Source of the DNA: Sva-07 sp041686315
Lineage (GTDB): Bacteria > Actinomycetota > Acidimicrobiia > Acidimicrobiales > Ilumatobacteraceae
Direction of reading: 5' to 3'
DNA length: 45,517 nucleotides
Assembly (NCBI GenBank): GCA_041686315.1
Contig: JAWLEC010000006.1
Coordinates: forward strand, 1-45,517
The stretch's first letter is position 1; each line of letters opens with the position of its first letter. Positions 36,732 through 43,400 of the stretch are shown in pieces. Below the pieces are notes generated by a model that was not told where the DNA came from, did no database searches, and saw only the letters and a list, made by a program, of their open reading frames with translations. The position numbers and the translations under genes were made by a program.

Positions 36732-37595
36732 GTGTCGGATCCCGACGCCCCATCGAACGACTCACTGCCTGCGAGTGATCCATCATCCGACGACCCGGTC
36801 GGATCGGAGACCGTCGAGCGCCGCCGCCTTCCGCGGATCATCGCTCTGGCCAACCAGAAAGGCGGCGTGGGCAAGACCACGACCACGGTGAACATGGGGG
36901 CGGCCCTCGCCGACATGGGCCTACGGACCCTGATCATCGATCTCGATCCCCAGGGCAATGCGTCCACCGGGCTCGGCATCGAGAACCGCGGGCTGGAGCA
37001 TTCGATGTACCACGTCCTGATGCACGAGGAGCCACTCGAGAACGTGGTGGAGCCGACCGACGTGCGCAATCTCTTCGTCGCGCCCGCGTCACTGGACCTC
37101 GCCGGTGCGGAGATCGAACTGGTCCCTGCGTTCAGCCGCGAACAGCGACTGAAGCGGTCGATCGAGGCCGTGCTGTCGGACTACGACTACGTGTTGATCG
37201 ACTGTCCGCCGTCACTGGGGCTGCTCACGGTGAACGGCCTGGCTGCTGCGCACGAGGTGATGGTGCCGATCCAGTGCGAGTACTACGCTCTGGAGGGTCT
37301 CGGCCAACTGCTCCGCAACGTCGACCTCGTCAAACGGAACCTCAATCCGTCGCTGGACATGAGCACCATCCTCTGTGTGATGTACGACGCTCGGACCAAG
37401 CTCTCACAGCAGGTGGTCGACGAGGTCCGCGAGCACTTCGGGGACAAGGTGCTGCGGTCCGTGATCCCCCGCTCGGTACGATTGTCGGAGGCACCGTCCT
37501 TCGGTCAACCGATCACCACCTTCGATCCCCGGTCGCGCGGCGCCATCGCGTACCGTGACGCTGCACGGGAGGTGCACCATGGTTCGCTCCACTAG
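36732..37595 (+). CDS. parA: Chromosome partitioning ATPase ParA
   Basis: A 287-residue Walker-type ATPase that moves the ParB-bound origin. After about 35 disordered residues it has the deviant Walker A KGGVGKTTTTVN, then LIIDLDPQGNASTGLGI, YDYVLIDCPPSLGLLTVNGL and the C-terminal SVRLSEAPSFGQPITTFDPRSRGA of chromosomal Soj/ParA. The start is GTG 36732, preceded by GGAG with 6 nt spacing; an upstream ATG would add only Pro/Gly-rich residues. Its stop lies inside the parB start region (17-nt overlap). Confidence 0.96.
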   Translation: MSDPDAPSNDSLPASDPSSDDPVGSETVERRRLPRIIALANQKGGVGKTTTTVNMGAALADMGLRTLIIDLDPQGNASTGLGIENRGLEHSMYHVLMHEEPLENVVEPTDVRNLFVAPASLDLAGAEIELVPAFSREQRLKRSIEAVLSDYDYVLIDCPPSLGLLTVNGLAAAHEVMVPIQCEYYALEGLGQLLRNVDLVKRNLNPSLDMSTILCVMYDARTKLSQQVVDEVREHFGDKVLRSVIPRSVRLSEAPSFGQPITTFDPRSRGAIAYRDAAREVHHGSLH

Positions 37596-38520
37596 CCGCT
37601 CCGGGGGGTTGGGCAAGGGTCTCAGCTCGATCATTCCCGCCGCCGAGATCGGCGACAGCGACGATGACACCGAGGGTCGTGGCGCTGTGTTGGCCGACGT
37701 GCCCGTGGATTCGATCTCGCCCAATCCGAACCAGCCGCGCGTGCACTTCGACGAAGAGAGCCTGAGTGAACTCACGGCCTCGGTGGCCGAGATGGGTGTG
37801 TTGCAGCCGATCCTGCTCCGTCCGATCGACGGTGGGTACGAGTTGATCGCCGGCGAACGGCGATGGCGCGCTGCGCAGCGGGTCGGCCTCACCACGATTC
37901 CGGCCGTGATCCGCACCACCGACGACGCCAGCTCCGTCGAGCAGGCGCTCGTGGAGAACCTCCATCGTCAGGATCTCACTGCGCTGGAGGAGGCGGCGGC
38001 CTATCAGCAGCTCCTGGAGGACTTCGGTCTCACGCACGACCAGCTCTCGACGCGTGTGGGCAAGAGCCGCTCGGCGATCACCAACAGCATCCGATTGCTC
38101 GGTCTGCCACCGACCGTGCAGCATCTCCTCGCCGACGGACAACTCACCGCCGGCCACGCACGGGCCCTGCTCGGAACCCCGGATCGTGCCCGCCAGGAGG
38201 CGCTGGCACGTGAGGCGGTGGCCGAGGGCTGGACCGTCCGGATGATCGAGACCGCCGTGCGCGGACCGATGGAGGACACCGAATCCTCCGAACCCTCCGG
38301 CACGGACACGTCACCGACCGACGCCGCCACGATCGACGGGGCAGGTCTCACACCGGCGACGAAGCTCCGGCCTCCCGGACTGCTCGAGCTCGAAGGCCTG
38401 CTCGCCGAGCATCTCGACACCCGCGTGAACGTGCAGATGAGCGCCCGCAAGGGGCGGGTCACGATCGAGTTCGCCGACCTCGAGGACCTCGAGCGGATCT
38501 ATCGCAAGATGACCGGTTGA
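37579..38520 (+). CDS. parB: Chromosome partitioning protein ParB
   Basis: A 313-residue CTPase/DNA-binding protein that loads at parS and spreads. The N-terminus is GGLGKGLSSIIP (binds ParA). The CTP-binding boxes are GVLQPILLRP, GYELIAGERRWRAAQ and VENLHRQDLTALEEA. The helix-turn-helix is THDQLSTRVGKSRSAITNSIRLLGLP (about 155-180). The dimerisation domain at the C-terminus ends VTIEFADLEDLERIYRKM. GGGAGG precedes ATG 37579 at good spacing. It overlaps parA by 17 nt. Confidence 0.97.
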   Translation: MVRSTSRSGGLGKGLSSIIPAAEIGDSDDDTEGRGAVLADVPVDSISPNPNQPRVHFDEESLSELTASVAEMGVLQPILLRPIDGGYELIAGERRWRAAQRVGLTTIPAVIRTTDDASSVEQALVENLHRQDLTALEEAAAYQQLLEDFGLTHDQLSTRVGKSRSAITNSIRLLGLPPTVQHLLADGQLTAGHARALLGTPDRARQEALAREAVAEGWTVRMIETAVRGPMEDTESSEPSGTDTSPTDAATIDGAGLTPATKLRPPGLLELEGLLAEHLDTRVNVQMSARKGRVTIEFADLEDLERIYRKMTG

Positions 38521-38576
38521 GCTCGTACGCGTCCACCAGTGACAATCGTCACCCTCGACCTCCGGTCGCGCGTGAG

Positions 38577-38755
38577 GTGTCCACAGCCGACGTCGAGATC
38601 GGGGCAGACGGCTGGTTCGGGACCCTGACCAGGGCTGATGCACACGCAGCGTGGTCGATGCCGGGAGTTCATCGGCTGGACGCCCACGCTTCGCGTTCGT
38701 CGCCTCGATGTCATGTCGAGCCGAACTCACAGTCTGTGGGGATACCTGTGGACAA
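38577..38755. other. parB-cwlM spacer with DnaA-box-like sites
   Basis: The 265-bp convergent spacer contains a perfect box on the minus strand, TTGTCCACA (38755-38747), and GTGTCCACA (38577-38585, 8/9 on plus). No gene is convincing and no T-tract terminator was seen. The boxes may titrate DnaA or extend the origin region. Confidence 0.4.
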
Positions 38756-38785
38756 ACCCTCGGTGGGTGGAGATCCCGAGCACGG

Positions 38786-39787
38786 TCAGCCTGCGTCGGG
38801 CGGCCCGAGCGGTGAGGTGCCCCAGTCGTCGATCGCCGCCACCATGGCAGTGGTGATGGCATCGGTGGCGTCCACCACCGTGCGGACCGGGCCGAGCGAC
38901 AGCAGCACCGCCGGCATGCGTGTCTCACGGAGCACCGCCAGCCGCATCCCCGACAGCTGGGGAGCGATCTCGAGCACCGGTGACAGCCGGCGGACGGTGT
39001 GGTCGGCGAGCGCGCGGCCACCGATCGACTCGAACGTCGGTACCGCGAAGTACGACACCATCGAACATGCATCCGATCGCGCCTCGAAACCCACGTAGAT
39101 CGTGGCACCGAAGCGGTTCGCCGCCGCTGCCTGGGCGGCGGCGTCGTACTCGTCGGTGGACATCACGGTGGCTCCGCCGTGGCGCAGCGCTCGAGCCAGG
39201 GCGCGCGTGACCGAACTCAGGCCGCCGAACTGTCCGACCACGATGCGCAGGGTGTGCAGCGACATCGGTGCGGCCATGATCTCGCTCTCGCGGACCGAGG
39301 CGACTCCGGGCCCGCTCCCGCTCTGACGGCTCACGAGTTCCAGCGTGCGCACCGTCCCCGGACCACAGATGCCGTCCGCAGTGAGTCCGGCGTTGCGTTG
39401 GAAGTCGGCGAGCGCGCGCGCGGTGGCGGCGCCGAGGATGCCATCGGGACGGCCGCAGTCGAAGCCGAGGTGGTTCAACGCATGCTGCAGGGCTGCAACG
39501 TCGTCGCCGCGTTGATGCGGGGCCGTGAGCACCAGCAGCCGGTCGCCCAGCTTCCAGCCGGCCTCGACCAGCGCCAACCAGGTCTGTCGATCACACGCAC
39601 CGCTCGGATGGAGCCCACGCTGTTCCTGGAAGGCCACCACGGCGGCCGTGGTGGCAGCACAGAACACGCCGGGTCGATCACCCGCAGCGGGGAGACCGGC
39701 AGCGGTCAACCGGCGCTGGAGATCGCGGACGGCCTCACCCCGCTGCCCCTCGGTGAGCGGGAAGCCGGCGGCGTCGGGTTGGTTCAG
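38786..39787 (-). CDS. cwlM: CwlM-like pseudo-amidase with two peptidoglycan-binding repeats
   Basis: About 333 residues if read from CTG 39787, which overlaps the trxA stop (CTGA). The nearest standard start, TTG 39709, would cut the first repeat in half. Repeat 1 starts GEAVRDLQRRLTAAGLP, and repeat 2 contains VAALQHALNHLGFDCGRPDGILGAATARALADFQ. The last 165 residues resemble Amidase_3 (RIVVGQFGGLSSVTRALARALRHGG to LRETRMPAVLLSLGP), but the usual zinc residues are gone: GHGG reads GQFGG, the His of SIHAN is absent, and the final catalytic Glu is replaced. Position after trxB-trxA matches mycobacterial cwlM, a regulator of MurA and lipid II flipping. No signal peptide, so cytoplasmic. Confidence 0.75.
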   Translation of the reverse strand: MNQPDAAGFPLTEGQRGEAVRDLQRRLTAAGLPAAGDRPGVFCAATTAAVVAFQEQRGLHPSGACDRQTWLALVEAGWKLGDRLLVLTAPHQRGDDVAALQHALNHLGFDCGRPDGILGAATARALADFQRNAGLTADGICGPGTVRTLELVSRQSGSGPGVASVRESEIMAAPMSLHTLRIVVGQFGGLSSVTRALARALRHGGATVMSTDEYDAAAQAAAANRFGATIYVGFEARSDACSMVSYFAVPTFESIGGRALADHTVRRLSPVLEIAPQLSGMRLAVLRETRMPAVLLSLGPVRTVVDATDAITTAMVAAIDDWGTSPLGPPDAG

Positions 39788-40122
39788 GGGGCGGTGGGCA
39801 GGAATTCGTCGAGCTCCTGGAGCAGGGCGCCCTTGCTCTTGGCGCCGATCAGGCGCTTGGAGACCTCGCCGCCGGAGAACACGAGCAGCGTCGGGATGCT
39901 CATGACGTTGTACTTCATCGCCAGATCGGGATTGTCGTCGACGTTCAGCTTGGCCACCCGGATGTGGTCACCGTGCTCGGTGGCGATCTCCTCGAGGATC
40001 GGTGCGATCTGCTTGCACGGACCGCACCACTCCGCCCAGAAGTCGACGATCACGGGCGTGCCGGAACCGACGACCGTCTCGTCGAAGGTGTTGGTGGACA
40101 GGTGGGTGATGCCAGCGGCCAT
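39784..40122 (-). CDS. trxA: Thioredoxin
   Basis: A 112-residue thioredoxin with active site WCGPC (Cys33, Cys36), VDFWAEWCGPCKQIAPILEEIA, the cis-proline in SIPTLLVF and a standard length. It reduces protein disulfides using electrons from TrxB. It lies 95 bp downstream of trxB on the same strand; a GGAACG ribosome site precedes ATG 40122. Its stop overlaps the putative CTG start of the CwlM-like gene. Confidence 0.97.
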   Translation of the reverse strand: MAAGITHLSTNTFDETVVGSGTPVIVDFWAEWCGPCKQIAPILEEIATEHGDHIRVAKLNVDDNPDLAMKYNVMSIPTLLVFSGGEVSKRLIGAKSKGALLQELDEFLPTAP

Positions 40123-40185
40123 GTCAGGCGTTCCTTTCGCAAACGGACGAGGCCACGCCGGATGGCGTGCCGTGCATCAGTGTGA

Positions 40186-40197
40186 ACACCGCGGTGT
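40186..40197. promoter_or_regulatory. 12-bp palindrome in the trxB-trxA spacer
   Basis: ACACCGCGGTGT is a perfect palindrome 21 bp past the trxB stop and 63 bp before the trxA start. It may be a regulator site or part of a processing hairpin. A second weak hairpin (GGCGTG/CACGCC type) is near 40151-40171. Confidence 0.3.
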
Positions 40198-40217
40198 CAC
40201 CGTACATTCCCGATACC

Positions 40218-41186
40218 TCAGGCCGTGGCGTGTGCGGCGTGGACGTTGGCCTCCAGCCAGCGCTCCGCGTCGATCGCCGCCATACATCCCGAACCGGCGG
40301 CGGTGATCGCCTGGCGGTACACGTCGTCCTGCACGTCTCCGCAGGCGAACACGCCGTCCACGTCGGTGTAGGACGAGTCGGGGCGGGTGACGAGGTAGCC
40401 GGTGTCGGGGTGCATCGCCAGTTGTCCGCGGAACAAGTCGGTGTTCGGGCGGTGGCCGATGGCGATGAACAGCCCCGACACGTCGAGCGTGCTGGTGGAC
40501 CCGTCGACCGTGCTCTCGATCGTGACGCCGCTGAGCACCTCGTCGCCGTTGATCTCGGTGACTCGCGAATTCCAGAGGAACTCGATCTTCGGATTGGCGA
40601 AGGCCCGGTCCTGCATGATCTTCGATGCCCGCAGTTCCTCGCGACGGTGGATGATGGTGACCTTGTCGGCGAACTTGGTGAGGAACGTCGCTTCCTCGAG
40701 CGCCGAGTCGCCACCGCCCACCACGGCGATCTCCTGGCCCCGGAAGAAGAAGCCGTCGCAGGTGGCGCACGTGGACAGACCGTGACCGATCAGGCGCTGC
40801 TCGGCTTCGAGCCCGAGCATCAGTGACTGGGCTCCGGTGCTGATGATGACGGCGTTGGCCCGGTACTCGGTGTCGCGCACCCACACACCGAAGGGGCGCT
40901 CGGAGAAGTCCACACGGGTGACCTTGTCGGTGAGGATCTCGGTGCCGAAACGCGCCGCCTGGTCACGCATGCGCTGCATCAGCTCGGGACCCATCACCCC
41001 GTCGGGGAACCCGGGGAAGTTCTCCACGTCGGTGGTGAGCATCAGCTGACCGCCCGGTTGATCACTGGTGCTCGACGGTTCTCCCTCGATGAGCAGTGGC
41101 GAGAGGTTGGCGCGTGCGGTGTAGACGGCTGCAGTCAGCCCGGCCGGACCGGATCCGATGATGATGACGTCGCGAACGTCGGACAT
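40218..41186 (-). CDS. trxB: Thioredoxin-disulfide reductase
   Basis: A 322-residue low-Mr NADPH flavoprotein. FAD motif IIIGSGPAGLTAAVYTARA (8-26), redox pair CATC (Cys140, Cys143), NADPH motif VVGGGDSALEEATFL (about 154-168) and FAD end motif VFACGDVQDDVYRQAITAAGSGCMAA are all present. GAGGAG lies 6 nt before ATG 41186. It forms the thioredoxin system with the adjacent trxA. Confidence 0.97.
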   Translation of the reverse strand: MSDVRDVIIIGSGPAGLTAAVYTARANLSPLLIEGEPSSTSDQPGGQLMLTTDVENFPGFPDGVMGPELMQRMRDQAARFGTEILTDKVTRVDFSERPFGVWVRDTEYRANAVIISTGAQSLMLGLEAEQRLIGHGLSTCATCDGFFFRGQEIAVVGGGDSALEEATFLTKFADKVTIIHRREELRASKIMQDRAFANPKIEFLWNSRVTEINGDEVLSGVTIESTVDGSTSTLDVSGLFIAIGHRPNTDLFRGQLAMHPDTGYLVTRPDSSYTDVDGVFACGDVQDDVYRQAITAAGSGCMAAIDAERWLEANVHAAHATA

Positions 41187-41297
41187 GGGGACTCCTCGTG
41201 GTGCTCGCCGAGATCGGAGCGGGTCCGATCCGAGTGTGCGGATGGACCCCAGCGTACGGGACGGCGGCGCGGGTTCGGCAGCCGCGGGCCGTTGCCG

Positions 41298-41621
41298 TCA
41301 GTCGGTGCCGGCGTTGCGCTTCGAGAACAGCACCAGGCCCACGATGGTGAGCAGGCCGCCCACCACGAAGTAGCTGGCATAGACGGCGCGCTCCCAGCTC
41401 ATCGCGAGTTCGAGCAGGGACTGCAGCCCGCGCATCAGACCCACGAGGAGGACGGCCACGAAGAACATCCCGAGGATCGCTGCGATGAGCCCGAACACCA
41501 GCCCGCGTGCGGTGTAGACGACCTTCGTGGTGGTCTGGTGACGCACCTGGTCGACCAGGCGGACGACGGTGTCGGTCGTCTCGGTCGCCCAGTTGGGATC
41601 GGTCAACGGATTCGCGGCCAT
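41298..41621 (-). CDS. Two-helix holin-like membrane protein
   Basis: A 107-residue protein with an amphipathic N-terminus (TDTVVRLVDQVRHQTTTKVVYTARG), helix one (LVFGLIAAILGMFFVAVLLVGLM, about 45-67), a loop, helix two (YASYFVVGGLLTIVGLVLF) and a short basic end. It resembles putative actinobacterial holin-superfamily/DUF membrane proteins; the role is unknown. ATG 41621 is supported by TAACCT 8 nt upstream, so it likely has its own leaderless promoter between the anti-sigma and trxB genes. Confidence 0.7.
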   Translation of the reverse strand: MAANPLTDPNWATETTDTVVRLVDQVRHQTTTKVVYTARGLVFGLIAAILGMFFVAVLLVGLMRGLQSLLELAMSWERAVYASYFVVGGLLTIVGLVLFSKRNAGTD

Positions 41622-41673
41622 GACGAGTGAGGTTAGCTGCTGGCATCGGACGTGACCACGGGGGTCGCCCGGC

Positions 41674-42633
41674 TCACGGCAGGCGGACGCGGGCGACCTC
41701 GGTGCAATCGACCAGATCGTGGGCGAACGCCAGGTCGCGACCGGTGTCGATCCCGACCACCACGGGCTGTCCGCGGTAGCTCGCCGGGCCCACCAGGACG
41801 TCGACGGTGCGGCACTGTCGGAGGTCGAACAGGGACCCCTCCTCGGTGGCGTCGGCGGTCGTGCCGGTGTCGGGGGCGGTCGGTGCGCCGACGGCGTCGG
41901 ACGCGAAGATGGCCAACTGCTCGGTGCCGTCGATCTCCTCGAGTGGCACGTCGATGGGTGGTGCCGGGGTGTCGATGCCCGTGTCGAGGCTGCTCTCCGG
42001 CAGGTTCTCGGCCACGATCTCCGCCGCGTCGGACTGGTCACCACCCGCGAGCTCCCCGAGTGCAGCAGTGGCGTCCTGCGCCTCCTCGTCCGAGGACTCC
42101 GCCTCGGCTCCCGAGATTTCGGATGCCGCACGGTCGTTCTCGGCCGACTCCAGCACACCCGCCTCGTCGGCGCTGTCGTCGTTGCTCCCGCCGGTGCCCT
42201 GGATCACCACCGCAGCGCCGGCGACCACCAGCATCGCCGCTGCTGCGGCACCCATCCAGGCCGTCGACCACGAGCGACGCCGATCGCCCCGACGTGGGGT
42301 GGTGATCGCCGCCCCACCGGCAGCGACTGCTCCTTCGGCGGGTGTGGAGTCGCGTGACAGCCGGCGTGGGGTGCCATCGCGTCCGGCGCCCGTGCGTTCG
42401 GACTCGGGCAGGCGGTCCCATGCGTCGAGTGCGGCTGCCAGGTGCTCCTCGCGCAGGGAGATCGGCGGTGGCTCGACGTCGCCCAGCACCGCGCGTACCT
42501 GGTGGATCCGGTCGACCTCGGCGAGCAGGATGGCGTCGTGCTCGACCATGGCGCGTTCGTCGGCCGTGAGTTCGCCGTCGAGGTAGCCGTTGGCCAACTC
42601 GCTGATCGCGTCGGGGGTGAGGTCGTCGGTCAT
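41674..42633 (-). CDS. Membrane anti-sigma factor, partner of the adjacent ECF sigma factor
   Basis: A 319-residue protein. The N-terminus (ISELANGYLDGELTADERAMVEHDAILLAEVDRI) is an anti-sigma domain of the zinc-less kind, lacking HxxxCxxC. A single membrane helix lies at about 124-145. The outside part is an acidic, disordered stretch of about 95 residues followed by a small C-terminal domain (QLAIFASDAVG, LRQCRTVDVLVGPASYRGQPVVVGID, DLVDCTEVARVRLP) with two cysteines that could form a disulfide. It overlaps the sigma gene by 4 nt (ATGA). The position matches the SigM anti-sigma factor of mycobacteria. Confidence 0.85.
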   Translation of the reverse strand: MTDDLTPDAISELANGYLDGELTADERAMVEHDAILLAEVDRIHQVRAVLGDVEPPPISLREEHLAAALDAWDRLPESERTGAGRDGTPRRLSRDSTPAEGAVAAGGAAITTPRRGDRRRSWSTAWMGAAAAAMLVVAGAAVVIQGTGGSNDDSADEAGVLESAENDRAASEISGAEAESSDEEAQDATAALGELAGGDQSDAAEIVAENLPESSLDTGIDTPAPPIDVPLEEIDGTEQLAIFASDAVGAPTAPDTGTTADATEEGSLFDLRQCRTVDVLVGPASYRGQPVVVGIDTGRDLAFAHDLVDCTEVARVRLP

Positions 42634-43322
42634 GTCGGATCAGTTGGACGCTCGCCGGTGGGTGGTTGGTTCCCGTCGGTCGCGGCTTCGTGCGGGAGCG
42701 CCCCGGGATCCACCTCGGCGGTACCGTGACGCGGGTCGTTGCGGGCGTCGAGGTCGAGCGCCCTGGCCAGCGCCGTCCGACCACGGGCGATGCGCGACTT
42801 GACCGTGCCGAGTGGGATGTCGAGCACATCGGCGATCTCCCCGTAGTCGAGATCGGCGACGTCGCGCAGCACGACGGCGGTGCGCAGTTCCTCCGACAGC
42901 TCGGAGAGGGCCTCGTCGAGCAGCAGGTGGTCGCCGACGAGATCGATCCGCCGGCCGGCGCGCGGGTCCACCGGGTCGACGGTCGCCCCTGCTGGATCGT
43001 CGGCGTCGACGAGTCGCAGGGCGGGACGACGGGACCGCTTGCGCAGCTCGTCGAGCGCGGCATTGGTGGCGATCCGGTACGCCCAGGTGCCGAACGACGA
43101 ACGCCCGTCGAAGCGGGGCAGGTTCCGGACGATCTTGATCATCGACTCCTGGCAGGCGTCGTCGGCGTCACGACTGTTGCCGGCGATCCGTCGGCACACG
43201 GCATGCACTCGCTCGTAGTGCCGTCGGAGCAACTGGTCGAGCGCGAAGCGGTCACCGCCCGGTGCGGCGGTGACCAGTGCAGCGTCGTCGAGTTGGCGGC
43301 CGATGCCGGGAGCGTAAACCAC
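42630..43322 (-). CDS. ECF RNA polymerase sigma factor (SigM-like by context)
   Basis: A 230-residue sigma factor. Region 2 is about 20-95 (DQLLRRHYERVHAVCRRIAGNSRDADDACQESMIKIVRNLPRF, then SSFGTWAYRIATNAALDELRK). Region 4 is about 130-190 (LLDEALSELSEELRTAVVLRDVADLDYGEIADVLDIPLGTVKSRIARGRTALA). Region 3 is absent, as in the ECF group. The last 40 residues are a charged tail. Start GTG 43322. It overlaps the anti-sigma gene and lies 78 bp downstream of the kinase gene. The regulon is unknown. Confidence 0.93.
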   Translation of the reverse strand: MVYAPGIGRQLDDAALVTAAPGGDRFALDQLLRRHYERVHAVCRRIAGNSRDADDACQESMIKIVRNLPRFDGRSSFGTWAYRIATNAALDELRKRSRRPALRLVDADDPAGATVDPVDPRAGRRIDLVGDHLLLDEALSELSEELRTAVVLRDVADLDYGEIADVLDIPLGTVKSRIARGRTALARALDLDARNDPRHGTAEVDPGALPHEAATDGNQPPTGERPTDPT

Positions 43323-43400
43323 GCAGCGGTGTCGCAGTGGGCTCGCGGACGGCCCGGGTGCGGCGCGTCGGAGCGGTGCGCTCCCACCGCTCCGTGACGG

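Noticed and set aside
38517..39098. Plus-strand frame following parB
   Set aside because: No start signal or family; its second half is antisense to the CwlM-like gene.
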